Shown here piece after piece: positions 34,509 to 43,449 of a stretch of DNA of 52,405 nucleotides. Location: assembly GCA_016776925.1 (NCBI GenBank), contig JADHSL010000001.1, positions 92,311 to 144,715 of the forward strand. The letters run 5' to 3'. Within the stretch, counting starts at the first letter, position 1; each line of letters opens with the position of its first letter. Below the pieces are notes generated by a model. It ran no database searches and was not told the DNA's origin. It saw nothing but the letters and a program-made list of their open reading frames with translations. The translations under genes and the position numbers were made by a program. This DNA is from Pirellulales bacterium (GTDB lineage: Bacteria > Planctomycetota > Planctomycetia > Pirellulales > UBA1268).

Positions 34509-35480
34509 GTGAATGATATTCGTACCATTGCCTTAGTTGCTGGCGTCCTTCTTTTGCTAACCGTAGTGACAGGGGTGGGGCAATTTCTCAAACGGCATCC
34601 GGACCGTGGTATTGATGCTGCTGCAGTGCGGACATTTAATATGCGAATTCGTGGGTGGTGGGTTTTATGTACGGTTCTGGCCGCCGCTTTCTGGCTTGGG
34701 TCCACTGCGACCGTCACCCTGTTTGGATTCGTTTCTTTTTGGGCATTACGAGAGTTCATTACGCTTACACCAACTCGCAAGGGTGATCACAGGGCACTGT
34801 TCTGGGTGTTTTTCCTTTTCACGCCCCTTCACTATGTGCTCGTCGGACTGAATCGATATGACATTTACAGTGTTTTTCTCCCCGTTTATGCGACATTATT
34901 TGTTCTTGCCAGAGCAGCAGTAGCTGGCGACTACAAGCGATTCCTTGAACGAACGGCGAAAATTCAAGCGGGTCTTGTCGTATGTGTGTACTGTTTGTCA
35001 TTTGCACCAGCTCTCCTCGAACTCCAGGTCAATGGAGGGCCAGAGCGTGTGGGTGAATTAGGTAGTCGTGATGCAAACTTTCGTCTACTTTTCTTTTTGA
35101 TCCTACTCGTCCAATTCGCGGACTGTATGCAGTATGTATGGAGCAGAATGTTAGGTCAGAGATTAGTTGCTGCTGCCGTCAGTTCCAATCGGACATGGGA
35201 AGGCCTGCTTGGCAGTGCAACGAGTACGGCGCTTCTTGCAGCAGTGTTATGGTGGGCGGCACCGCCGTTTCAGCCATGGCAGGCAGCGATCGTGGGGCTG
35301 GTCGTTGCGGTTATGGGATTTGCTGGCGGTATGACAATGTCAGCCATCAAGCGAGACCGCGGCGTGAAAGATTATGGAACGCTTGTAGTAGGTCATGGTG
35401 GCGTTCTTGATCGTATTGATTCAATCTGCTTTGCAGCGCCAGTTTTCTATCACATGACAGTTCTGGTTATTGGCGGCTAG
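34509..35480 (+). CDS. cdsA: Phosphatidate cytidylyltransferase (CdsA-like)
   Basis: Polytopic enzyme that makes CDP-diacylglycerol from phosphatidate and CTP. The CDS signature is complete near the C-terminus: SAIKRDRGVKDYGTLVVGHG, then GVLDRID, which provide the metal and CTP site. Six or more hydrophobic helices precede it, for example VAGVLLLLTVVTGVGQFL and WVFFLFTPLHYVLVGL. Also visible is QFADCMQYVWSRMLG, the family block before the last helices. GTG 34509 has AGAGAGGA 9 bp upstream. The protein is 323 residues. It follows plsC directly, and its 3' end overlaps the convergent peptidase gene by 4 bp. Confidence 0.94.
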   Translation: MNDIRTIALVAGVLLLLTVVTGVGQFLKRHPDRGIDAAAVRTFNMRIRGWWVLCTVLAAAFWLGSTATVTLFGFVSFWALREFITLTPTRKGDHRALFWVFFLFTPLHYVLVGLNRYDIYSVFLPVYATLFVLARAAVAGDYKRFLERTAKIQAGLVVCVYCLSFAPALLELQVNGGPERVGELGSRDANFRLLFFLILLVQFADCMQYVWSRMLGQRLVAAAVSSNRTWEGLLGSATSTALLAAVLWWAAPPFQPWQAAIVGLVVAVMGFAGGMTMSAIKRDRGVKDYGTLVVGHGGVLDRIDSICFAAPVFYHMTVLVIGG

Positions 35481-36421
35481 TTGCGGTTGGTTTCTCGCTG
35501 AGTTCGTTGAGCTCGCTGAACATAAATCGATTGCCGCGCTGCAGTAGCTGAAATTCTATCTCTTGTGGGTGTGTTCACGTTTGGCCCCTCAGGGCTTTGT
35601 CCGCGAGTGGTCCGGGCGATGTCTTGGACCTGAGGGATCGCAGCAGCAACAGACGCCGGTGGAGCAGGGCAGCCACGCTTTACCCATTCCAGCCAAACAG
35701 TCTGTAGTTTGCCAATATCATGAATTCCATAGTACTGACTCAACGACTGAGGCCAATCACTACTTGCTAAACCGTCTCCGACGAACTGAATGTATCGTTT
35801 TCTGCCGCCTCGCTCTATCAGGTAACGAGCAAGCGAGTAGCCCTGCGAGTAAAGCGGAAGTACGTCCGCCGGATATTCTTTCATAGCAAACATTTCAGGA
35901 AATGAGATCCCTCTGCCTGTTCGTAGAAACTCGATGAGTAGTCTGTGCTGCCGGGCTCGTTCTACCGGATGTTCTACCGTTGTGCAGGCACCCTCATCAG
36001 CCCATCGTGGTAGTGGTTGACGGAAGTGACTTGCGAAAATTGTATGAGTGACCTCATGCGGGAGGACAGAATCAAGAATCCGTTCTTCACTGCCTTGGAT
36101 CGTCATGGTCCAGTTGAAGACTTCGCCTCGATCAAATACAAAGCTTGTCGCACCACCTGCCCCAAGTGTGGGAGCTACTTCTGCGGTGATTGGACACGGC
36201 TGACTCCACCGAGGAAGGGGCTGTCCAATCCATTCGATGGCAAGGTCGTGGCGATACTGTTCAGCAGCATCTCCAATCTTCTGTGCTAACTGTGGGCTGG
36301 GGGCTTCAACGACAAAGTTTGCTGTTCTGTAGCCTGCCGCAAATAGAAAATTTACTGGGAGGATAAAAGCTGCTACCGCACTGAGGAGAAAAAATCTTCT
36401 TTCAAGTTTTCCAAACTGCAT
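35477..36421 (-). CDS. Secreted gluzincin metallopeptidase (peptidase MA-like)
   Basis: Predicted exported zinc peptidase of 314 residues. A signal peptide is visible: RRFFLLSAVAAFILPVNFLFAAG, residues 8-30. The zinc site HEVTH is at 122-126, and a second motif PRWADEG at 138-144 offers the third ligand Glu143, the arrangement of the gluzincin/peptidase MA group. The C-terminal third is Pro/Arg/Thr-rich (TPTRDRISATAARQ) and probably unstructured. Substrate unknown. It overlaps cdsA at the 3' end and lies 110 bp downstream of the LysM gene on the same strand. Confidence 0.82.
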   Translation of the reverse strand: MQFGKLERRFFLLSAVAAFILPVNFLFAAGYRTANFVVEAPSPQLAQKIGDAAEQYRHDLAIEWIGQPLPRWSQPCPITAEVAPTLGAGGATSFVFDRGEVFNWTMTIQGSEERILDSVLPHEVTHTIFASHFRQPLPRWADEGACTTVEHPVERARQHRLLIEFLRTGRGISFPEMFAMKEYPADVLPLYSQGYSLARYLIERGGRKRYIQFVGDGLASSDWPQSLSQYYGIHDIGKLQTVWLEWVKRGCPAPPASVAAAIPQVQDIARTTRGQSPEGPNVNTPTRDRISATAARQSIYVQRAQRTQRETNRN

Positions 36422-36531
36422 GTATTCACCACTTGGGAGACGGTGTCATCTGCTGCATTCATGACGATGACGAGACGTCGGACGGTAGCGGTGGAAAGAA
36501 GACGAGGCCAGAGCGATTTTAGCCCCGGAGT

Positions 36532-37314
36532 CTATTCGGCAGGAATCAGTCTCGGCCATGCTAGCTGGAGCTGATTTGCTTGCGGTATTTCAAGGGTTGT
36601 GCCCGGTGATAGCGATACTCGCGGCTGAAGAGTCTTATTCCATGCAAAAAGGCTTCGGTAATAACGGCCATTACCGTAGGCGCTCTCTGCGAGTTGCCAC
36701 CAGGAGTCACCCTCTTGTACATCATAAAGCATTCCTGGTGAAAGCTTCTTCTTTGGTTTTGTGGTAGATGTTTGAAGTGGTGAATTGGCGATGGGTGGGG
36801 GCTGTGGAGGTAACTGTGAATTGACGTTATCTGCAGCTTTTGCTGACGATGCTTCAGGAAAAGGTTTTGCTGTTTTCTGCATCTGCCATGGAGCGTCCTT
36901 CTTTTCGACGTCTGGAAATCTTTTCACGCCCGGCTTCTGGGAGCCAAGGACAGGGATGTTATCGACTGCCTCAAGTGTGGGAGGGTCATCACGTTTCATC
37001 GCCGGAAGAGGAGAGTCGGTTTGTTCTGTTTGGTCAAAAGAGGGTTCAAAACTTGCCTCAATGTTCGGAAATCGTGTCTGTGTTTGTGACGTATCACCGA
37101 TGGTATCTACGTGCTGCAACGTCTTCCTTTCCGGGCTTGGGGTAAGGTCAGGAGGAGGAACTGTTTCTGCAAAAGGATTAAAAGTGAGAGTATGAATATC
37201 TGGACCAGCGCCTTCTGGGGGGCGTGGTATGAGTAGACGTAGCGCAAGTGCAGTCACAAAAATTCCTGCTAGAAGACCGAGTAACGACAGAAGAAATTTG
37301 GATTCTCGTCCCAT
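36532..37314 (-). CDS. Membrane-anchored LysM-domain protein
   Basis: 260-residue bitopic protein. The N-terminus is a single membrane helix (LLSLLGLLAGIFVTALALRL, residues 8-27). It is followed by about 150 residues of Pro/Thr/Lys-rich, disordered-looking linker (PPPDLTPSPERKT, NSQLPPQPPPIANSP). The C-terminal LysM domain (about 200-250) reads YDVQEGDSWWQLAESAYGNG, then RYYRSLFAWNK and SPGTTLEIP. LysM binds N-acetylglucosamine chains, so this should contact peptidoglycan from the cytoplasmic membrane. It sits about 250 bp downstream of rsmH on the same strand, where cell-division genes are found in many bacteria. Confidence 0.85.
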   Translation of the reverse strand: MGRESKFLLSLLGLLAGIFVTALALRLLIPRPPEGAGPDIHTLTFNPFAETVPPPDLTPSPERKTLQHVDTIGDTSQTQTRFPNIEASFEPSFDQTEQTDSPLPAMKRDDPPTLEAVDNIPVLGSQKPGVKRFPDVEKKDAPWQMQKTAKPFPEASSAKAADNVNSQLPPQPPPIANSPLQTSTTKPKKKLSPGMLYDVQEGDSWWQLAESAYGNGRYYRSLFAWNKTLQPRVSLSPGTTLEIPQANQLQLAWPRLIPAE

Positions 37315-37563
37315 TTAAAGTCCGCACGAATAAACTACGTTCAGCGGCTGCGTGCTTTGCAGCTCCTGGTTTTTCTTAAGAGTACTGATTCTGCTGAAAG
37401 TGTGCTGGTGTTGCTAGAGCGGCAGGGAAAGAAAAAACATCGTCTGCAAACGGAGTGCTATTACTGAAAAATAGCCCCTAAACACTGGGGATTCCTCATC
37501 TTGATGCGACCTGGCTTGTGTCAAAATGGGAAGACCACGTAACGTTCTGTTTCGGTGTTTTTT

Positions 37564-38475
37564 TCAGAGTCGTTCCGCAGCTCGAAGTCGTGCTGACCGA
37601 GACCGACGGTTCGTCGCGACTTCATGTGCCGCAGCTTCAACCGGTGATTTCGTAAGGCAGTTCCAGATTTGCGGGCTACGGAAAGCTGTCTTTACAAGCC
37701 GATCTTCGAGTGAATGGAATGAGATGACAACCAGCCTGCCTCCAGATTTCAAACGACCAGGTATTCGTTCAAGTGCTATTTGAAGAGACTTGAGCTCTTC
37801 GTTCACTGCAATTCGAAGTGCCTGAAAAGTACGAGTCGCTGGATGTATTCTTTTTTGGTGCGTTGCTTGGCGAGGTATGGCGGACATGACAAGTTTGGCA
37901 AACTCTCTGGCTGATTCTATTGGCTGGCGTTCCCGGGCCTGCACAATACGTCTCGCGATTCGGCGGCTGTGTCGTTCTTCTCCAAATTCATAAATAAGGT
38001 CTGCAAGCGTTTCTGGTCGAAGTCGGTTAATAAGCCTCCATGCGGGCTCGCCTTCTGTTGGGTCAAATCGCAGGTCAAGGGGGCCGTCAGAGTCGAATGA
38101 AAACCCTCTTTCTCGGTCGGCAAGCTGATCACTTGAAATACCGACATCCAGAAGCACGCCATCAATACTTTCAACCTCTACGGCATCGAGAACCTCGGGT
38201 AGATTGCAAAAGTTTGCTTGAGCGAATCGGATTGGAAGGTTTTTGAGTTCTTGTGCGCCACGTTCAATTGCAGAAGGATCCCGGTCAATGGCAATGACCT
38301 TTCCTGTTGGTCCGACGATTTCTGCCAGCAGTCGTGTGTGCCCTCCACCTCCAAGTGTTCCATCCACAACAGTCATTCCCGCTTCGAGATTTAGGAATGA
38401 CAGCGACTCCTTTGCCAGAACACTGGTGTGGAGGCTTGTTGAAGAGGATCGTTGGATAGAGCTTGGCTTGTGCAC
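37564..38475 (-). CDS. rsmH: 16S rRNA (cytosine(1402)-N(4))-methyltransferase
   Basis: RsmH/MraW methylates N4 of C1402 in 16S rRNA using S-adenosylmethionine. The SAM motif is DGTLGGGGHTRLLAEI (about 39-54), followed by VIAIDRDPSAIERG. Also visible are DGVLLDVGISSDQLAD, RGFSFDSDGPLDLRFD and VVISFHSLEDRLVK, all family hallmarks. At 303 residues it is normal in length. GTG 38475 begins the frame and has no good ribosome site; an internal start a few codons on is possible. It is divergent from queA. The usual mraZ/ftsL/ftsI neighbours are missing; the next gene is a LysM protein. Confidence 0.95.
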   Translation of the reverse strand: MHKPSSIQRSSSTSLHTSVLAKESLSFLNLEAGMTVVDGTLGGGGHTRLLAEIVGPTGKVIAIDRDPSAIERGAQELKNLPIRFAQANFCNLPEVLDAVEVESIDGVLLDVGISSDQLADRERGFSFDSDGPLDLRFDPTEGEPAWRLINRLRPETLADLIYEFGEERHSRRIARRIVQARERQPIESAREFAKLVMSAIPRQATHQKRIHPATRTFQALRIAVNEELKSLQIALERIPGRLKSGGRLVVISFHSLEDRLVKTAFRSPQIWNCLTKSPVEAAAHEVATNRRSRSARLRAAERL

Positions 38476-38527
38476 GTTGACAGTTTAACCATTCCGAGCA
38501 GTTCGTTTATTGAGTACCTTAATAAGC

Positions 38528-39604
38528 ATGACAGGTTCAGCAGATTTAAATACAGCCGATTTTTATGACTATGACCTTCCCGAGTCATCTATTGCCCAGG
38601 AGCCACTGGCAGATCGTGCCGCTGCTCGGCTCCTTGTTTTGGATCGTGCGACGCAATCTATCAGGCATATGAATATTCGTGATTTGCCTGAGATCCTTGC
38701 GCCGAATGATCTTTTGATAGTAAACGATTCGCAGGTTGTACCGGCTCGCCTGCATGGACGGCGGGCTAAAACAGATGGTCGTTGGGAGGGGCTCTTCTTA
38801 GCAGAGGTTGTTCGGGACGATGGACGTCGGTTATTGCGTCTGATGTCCAAGGCACGGGGAACCTTACGAGTTGGTGAGCGTCTTGTAATAATGGACAAAG
38901 ATGGAGGAGATCAGGCTGTCCTTGAACTTGTTAGCCGTGATTCGGGAGGGACCTGGTTAGTCGATCCATGCTCGGACGAACCAACGCTTGATTTTCTATC
39001 GCGAGTCGGCCGGGTTCCCCTGCCTGGGTATATCCGGGAGGGAATAGCTCGGAGTGAAGATGTTGAGAGATACCAGACAGTCTTCGCGGAACGGCCTGGA
39101 TCAGCTGCAGCACCAACGGCGGGTCTGCACTTCACGCCTTCGCTGTTGCGAGAACTAGAGAGGAGAGGCGTAAAGCGTGCAGAGGTTACTTTGCATGTTG
39201 GGATCGATACATTTCGGCCGATCGGTACGAAACAGATTGATGAGCATGCTATGCACTCTGAGTGGTGTGCTGTTTCTGAGGAAACAGTAGCAGCGATTCG
39301 GCACACTAAGGGGATCAATGGAAGAGTCGTGGCCGTTGGTACAACAGCCGTTCGGTCTCTTGAAACTGCTGCGAAGGCCGGAGCAACTGAGGCGTTTGTT
39401 GGTGCAACGGATTTATACATTCGCCCCGGATATTCTTTTTGTACAGTGGATGCCATGCTGACAAATTTTCATATGCCGAGAACGACCTTGATGGTGCTTG
39501 TGAGCGCGTTTGCTGGCTATGATTTCATGAGGCATGCGTATCAAGAAGCGATTCGAGCTGGCTATCGGTTTCTGAGTTATGGAGATGCAATGCTGATTTT
39601 GTAG
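38528..39604 (+). CDS. queA: tRNA preQ1(34) S-adenosylmethionine ribosyltransferase-isomerase
   Basis: QueA transfers and isomerises the ribosyl group of S-adenosylmethionine onto preQ1 at position 34 of tRNA, making epoxyqueuosine. The family pattern is continuous: YDLPESSIAQEPLADRAAAR, NDLLIVNDSQVVPARLHG, LPGYIREG, RPGSAAAPTAGLHFTP, LHVGIDTFRPI and YRFLSYGDAMLIL. About 358 residues is normal. ATG 38528 is preferred over the TTG at 38510. Queuosine also needs a QueD-type enzyme, and a PTPS family gene lies at 609-1118, although unlinked. Confidence 0.96.
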   Translation: MTGSADLNTADFYDYDLPESSIAQEPLADRAAARLLVLDRATQSIRHMNIRDLPEILAPNDLLIVNDSQVVPARLHGRRAKTDGRWEGLFLAEVVRDDGRRLLRLMSKARGTLRVGERLVIMDKDGGDQAVLELVSRDSGGTWLVDPCSDEPTLDFLSRVGRVPLPGYIREGIARSEDVERYQTVFAERPGSAAAPTAGLHFTPSLLRELERRGVKRAEVTLHVGIDTFRPIGTKQIDEHAMHSEWCAVSEETVAAIRHTKGINGRVVAVGTTAVRSLETAAKAGATEAFVGATDLYIRPGYSFCTVDAMLTNFHMPRTTLMVLVSAFAGYDFMRHAYQEAIRAGYRFLSYGDAMLIL

Positions 39605-39732
39605 TGCAAAAATGTCACCCAGATTTTTCCTCAGAGGTCCCCCGTAAAAATTTCAGCTGGTCGTTGTATGATGCAATGAGAAATGAGAACAAAAATAGTT
39701 CCCAAATTAAAACATGAAAAGGAGTTGCGCTC

Positions 39733-40362
39733 GTGTCCCCTTTACCTCAGGAAGATGTTTTGGTGGTACCTCGATCCGTGTTGGAGCAGGCTGGATTGTT
39801 TCAGGGTTTTTGCGGAGATGTTGAAAAATACCTTCCGATTCTTCTTGACCCCAATCAGACACTCTGGATGCCACGCGAGAAAGCAGAGGAGGACCCATCA
39901 TTTAAGCAGCTTATTCCGTACTGCCTGCTTGCATGGTCCGATCCTGATGGAGTGACTCAGTATTTTTCCTACACGCGCGGTGGTGGGCAGGGTGAGGCAC
40001 GACTTCGGACCAAGCGGTCTATTGGTGTTGGCGGTCATATTGCCAGTACTGATGGGGAGCATGGAGATAATGCGTCGTATGAGGCTGGTATGTTACGGGA
40101 ACTAAAGGAAGAGGTCGCTATTAGCGGAGATTTTACGAGCCGATGCGTGGGTCTAATTAATGACGATGCTACTCCTGTCGGGAGCGTGCATCTCGGTATT
40201 GTTCATATACTTGAGTTGCAATCTCCCGAGGTGGAGTCTCGCGAAGTGGACCTACTTGAATGCGGATTTCAATCGTCTGAGAAGTTACTCGCTGATCGGA
40301 AACAGTTTGAAACGTGGTCTCAGATTGCTCTGGATGCAGTTGAAGCCGGCGTTCTTGGATAA
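39733..40362 (+). CDS. Nudix-fold protein of unknown substrate
   Basis: 209-residue protein with a Nudix-like box GGHIASTDGEHGDNASYEAG, then MLRELKEEVAI. The G-x5-E spacing is longer than in the classic box, but the REL-KEE helix with its metal-binding Glu residues is intact. The N-terminus has an extra domain (EDVLVVPRSVLEQAGLFQGF) seen in Nudix proteins annotated as phosphoesterases. Substrate is unknown. GTG 39733 follows AAAAGGAG by 8 bp, a strong site. It is followed 54 bp later by the cysteine desulfurase gene on the same strand. Confidence 0.82.
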   Translation: MSPLPQEDVLVVPRSVLEQAGLFQGFCGDVEKYLPILLDPNQTLWMPREKAEEDPSFKQLIPYCLLAWSDPDGVTQYFSYTRGGGQGEARLRTKRSIGVGGHIASTDGEHGDNASYEAGMLRELKEEVAISGDFTSRCVGLINDDATPVGSVHLGIVHILELQSPEVESREVDLLECGFQSSEKLLADRKQFETWSQIALDAVEAGVLG

Positions 40363-40416
40363 CAGTCGAAACAAATACCACGGGTGCGTTCATACAGAAT
40401 TGGTAGGGAATATTCA

Positions 40417-41601
40417 GTGATACCCGATAATGGTCCTGTCTATCTGGATAACCATGCAACTACTCGAGTCGATCCCGACGTGGTTGAATCAATGCTTCCG
40501 TGGTTTACAGATAACTACGGAAATGCAGGCAGTGGCACGCATGCGATGGGCGTGGAGGCACGTGACGCTGTAGAGGCAGCAAGGCAACAGGTGGCACAAG
40601 CGGTTGGCGCGACACCTCGAGAGATTATTTTTACGAGCGGAGCTACGGAAAGTATCAATCTGGCGATGGTCGGCGCAGTAAGTCGTCAGCTAATAACGCA
40701 GTGTATTGTCCCCAAAACTGAGCACGCAGCCGTTCTCGATGTGGCCGATCAACTAGAGAGGCAAGGCCTGTCTGTCTGCCGTTTACCAGTGGCAACAAAA
40801 GAGAGCAAAGCTCCAGGCGCTCTTGATCTCGACAATCTTGATGCGATGGTTTGCTCGGGGCCAACTCTTGTTTCAATCATGTTTGCAAATAATGAAATTG
40901 GCTTCGTACACCCAATTTCAGATATTGCTGACATTGTGCATGCTCATGAGTCTTTGCTCCATGTAGATTGTGCGCAGGCAATCGGGAACTGCTCTTTGGA
41001 TGTAACTGCACTTGGTGCCGACTTGGCAAGTTTTTCAGCTCACAAGTGTCACGGCCCGAAGGGGGTTGGTGCTCTGTATGTTCGGCGTCAACAACGAAAT
41101 GTAAGAATCGACCCACAGGTTTTTGGCGGTGGTCAGGAACGTGGCATTCGAAGTGGAACGCTTAACGTACCCGGCATAGTTGGAATGGGGCGTGCCTGTG
41201 AACTTGCAGGTGAAAAGCTGGACGCGGCCACGAAGCAGATGGCTGCTTTACGTACAAAACTTTGGAACCTGCTGTTGGAATATATCCCAGATATACAATT
41301 GAACGGTCCGCCTATTGAATCAGGCTTACGACTTCCCAATAACTTGAACATTCGTGTACCGGGAATTGATGGGGCGACTTTGCTTGCAGAACTTTCTCGA
41401 ACCGGCGTGGCCGCGAGTTCTGGCAGCGCATGCTCGAGTGAACAGCCAAGGCCAAGCCATGTCCTACGGGCCTTAGGTTTGTCGGAGGAAGAAGCCCGCC
41501 AGAGTATCCGTTTCGGGGTCTCACGGATGACCTCATCTGAGGAGATTGAGGCGGCAGCGGAGAGGCTGAAAGGAGCGGTTGAGTCCCTTGGTCACGTATA
41601 A
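40417..41601 (+). CDS. Cysteine desulfurase (IscS/NifS-like)
   Basis: PLP enzyme that removes sulfur from cysteine for Fe-S clusters and thio-modified tRNA. It has VYLDNHATTRVDP at the N-terminus, SGATESINLAMVG, HVDCAQAIGN, and the PLP lysine K210 in SAHKCHGPKGVGALYVRR. The active Cys is C339 in SSGSACSSEQPRPSHVLRAL, a group II/IscS-like loop. 394 residues. GTG 40417 is chosen because TAGGGAA sits about 7 bp upstream and the family N-terminus follows directly; GTG 40384 is an alternative. An IscA-type carrier is encoded 230 bp downstream, but iscU is not seen. Confidence 0.94.
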   Translation: MIPDNGPVYLDNHATTRVDPDVVESMLPWFTDNYGNAGSGTHAMGVEARDAVEAARQQVAQAVGATPREIIFTSGATESINLAMVGAVSRQLITQCIVPKTEHAAVLDVADQLERQGLSVCRLPVATKESKAPGALDLDNLDAMVCSGPTLVSIMFANNEIGFVHPISDIADIVHAHESLLHVDCAQAIGNCSLDVTALGADLASFSAHKCHGPKGVGALYVRRQQRNVRIDPQVFGGGQERGIRSGTLNVPGIVGMGRACELAGEKLDAATKQMAALRTKLWNLLLEYIPDIQLNGPPIESGLRLPNNLNIRVPGIDGATLLAELSRTGVAASSGSACSSEQPRPSHVLRALGLSEEEARQSIRFGVSRMTSSEEIEAAAERLKGAVESLGHV

Positions 41602-41832
41602 TTCTTTTTGGATTTTCCTGCGTAACTGCTGAAAAGTACGGCCATGGAGTCAACTTCTGACTGTATCAGTGCACCGGCCTTTGCCGCTAATCAGGACCGG
41701 GATAAACTATATTTGGATGCTTGAGGGCATACTCGCGACTCATCGAATGATAGAATTCATCTGGTGATAATTGTTTGTAGCGGCTGTCGCGCTTCTCGAA
41801 ACAACTAGCAAACTTCTACGGAGACTTTTACT

Positions 41833-42165
41833 ATGTCGATTACGCTTACTGAAAAGGCAGCCAGCGAAGTCAAGAAAATCATTACAGATCAAAAACTCGA
41901 GGACGGCACGGTCCTTCGCGTCGGCGTTGCCGGAGGTGGGTGTAGTGGGTTTCAGTATTCGCTGGGTTTTGATACTCAATTCGACCCGAAGGCTGATTCG
42001 AAAACTGACCAGCACGGCATCGCGGTTGTAGTTGATAAAAAGAGCGATCTTTTTCTTGATGGGACAACGCTCGATTTCCACGAGGGGATTGATAAGCGAG
42101 GCTTCACCTTCAATAACCCAAATGCCTCGAAAAGCTGCGGTTGTGGCAGTTCGTTTCAGGCCTGA
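41833..42165 (+). CDS. A-type iron-sulfur carrier protein (IscA/ErpA/HesB family)
   Basis: Small Fe-S carrier of 110 residues. The three conserved cysteines are C37 (GVAGGGCSGFQY), C102 and C104 (SCGCGSSF), which bind the transferred cluster. Typical FDTQFDP and VVVDKKSDLFLDG blocks are present. The C-terminus ends soon after CGCG, as in this family. It probably works with the cysteine desulfurase encoded just upstream. IscA, ErpA and SufA cannot be told apart by sequence alone. Confidence 0.95.
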   Translation: MSITLTEKAASEVKKIITDQKLEDGTVLRVGVAGGGCSGFQYSLGFDTQFDPKADSKTDQHGIAVVVDKKSDLFLDGTTLDFHEGIDKRGFTFNNPNASKSCGCGSSFQA

Positions 42166-42198
42166 TCAACTATCGCGGTAAGCTGCAGAGGAGGTCCG

Positions 42199-43446
42199 GT
42201 GGCGGCCGAAAAAGTTTTTATTGTTGGGATTGGTGACGATGGCATTGAGGGAATGACAGCCCATGCCGTGAAGATCGTTGAATCAGCCAATATTTTGTTA
42301 GGCCCTGACTCATGCAGCCCCCTGTTGTCTGCTGACATGCAGGGGCGGCTTGAGACTGTCACGAGTCTCGAGGAGTTGGTTGACCGCATAGAGGCATCTG
42401 GGGCGCAGCAACAAATTGTTGTTTTGGCATCAGGAGATCCTCTTTTCTATGGGACAGCGCGATACGTTTGTGCCAAACTTGGCAAGGAAAGATTCGAAGT
42501 TGTTCCTCATGTAAGCAGCATGCAGCTTGCATTCGCAAGGGTTAAGGAGAGTTGGGAAGACGCCTACCTTGCCAGCCTTTCTGGGTTGACAGTCATTGAC
42601 CGTGTCATCGAAAAGATTCGTACGGTCGATACTGCGGGTCTTTTCACGAGTGAAAAATGGCCTCCAAACGCTGTCGCTGAGGTTCTGCTTGAGCAGGGAG
42701 TGACAGGGCTTCAGGCGTATGTTTGTGAAAACCTTGGCTCGCCTGATGAGCGAGTAACACAAGGTTCACTGCAGGAAATTTCCAAGGAATCATTTGGCCC
42801 TTTGAACGTTATGATCCTTATTCGCCCGAGCGGATTAACTGAACCACCGAGTAAGGCAGGTAGACGTCTGTTCGGAAACTCTGATGAGCTTTTCCTGCAG
42901 TCGCGTCCGAAGAGAGGCTTGCTTACTCCAAAAGAAGTCCGCAGCCTGGCTTTGGCTGAACTGTCGTTATGCTCCACTAGCACTGTGTGGGATGTTGGGG
43001 CAGGAAGCGGGTCGTTGGCTATTGAGGCCGCGAGGCTTGCCCCGAATGGTTTTGTTTTTGCTATTGAGATGGATGCTGATGACCATCAGTTGATAGAAGA
43101 AAATGCCGTGAGATTCGGTGTCAATAACCTGCAGGCTATTTTGGGTCAGGCTCCAGAGGCTTGGAGTGATCTCCCAGACCCAGATGGTATTTATGTCGGT
43201 GGGAGTGGTCGTGCGGTTACTTCACTCGTCGAACAGGCTTGGGAGCGTCTGAAGCCAGGAGGTCGTTTAGTTACCAGTTGTAACAGTATCGAAAATCTTG
43301 CTTCTGTTCATGCTTTGCTACGAAGCCGTTCAGACGACGCCGGGTACTGGATGGTCAATATCGCCCGTGGCATAGAGCAAATGGATCGTATTCGATTCGA
43401 GGCGATTAATCCAAACTTCCTTATGGCGGCGACGAAGGTGGGGTAG
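42199..43446 (+). CDS. CobL-type precorrin-6Y methyltransferase (CbiE-CbiT fusion)
   Basis: Two-domain S-adenosylmethionine-dependent enzyme of corrin synthesis; CobL methylates C5 and C15 of precorrin-6Y and removes the C12 acetate carboxyl. Residues 1-220 form the CbiE domain (VFIVGIGDDGIEGMTAHAVK, VLASGDPLFYG, VPHVSSMQLAFARVKESWED). Residues 240-415 are CbiT with KRGLLTPKEVRSLALAEL and the SAM motif VWDVGAGSGSLAIEAARLAP (V263 onward), then DGIYVGGSG. Length of 415 is typical of CobL. GTG 42199 has GAGGAGG upstream. No other cobalamin gene is in the window, and the BshB1-like gene starts 3 bp after its stop. Confidence 0.92.
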   Translation: MAAEKVFIVGIGDDGIEGMTAHAVKIVESANILLGPDSCSPLLSADMQGRLETVTSLEELVDRIEASGAQQQIVVLASGDPLFYGTARYVCAKLGKERFEVVPHVSSMQLAFARVKESWEDAYLASLSGLTVIDRVIEKIRTVDTAGLFTSEKWPPNAVAEVLLEQGVTGLQAYVCENLGSPDERVTQGSLQEISKESFGPLNVMILIRPSGLTEPPSKAGRRLFGNSDELFLQSRPKRGLLTPKEVRSLALAELSLCSTSTVWDVGAGSGSLAIEAARLAPNGFVFAIEMDADDHQLIEENAVRFGVNNLQAILGQAPEAWSDLPDPDGIYVGGSGRAVTSLVEQAWERLKPGGRLVTSCNSIENLASVHALLRSRSDDAGYWMVNIARGIEQMDRIRFEAINPNFLMAATKVG

Positions 43447-43449
43447 GGT

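Noticed and set aside
37478-37495. CCCC/GGGG hairpin with nearby T-rich stretch on the minus strand as an rsmH terminator
   Set aside because: Only four base pairs with an eight-base loop; too weak to call.
38911-39456. Minus-strand open frame of 181 codons in queA
   Set aside because: Complete overlap with a certain gene and no recognisable pattern.
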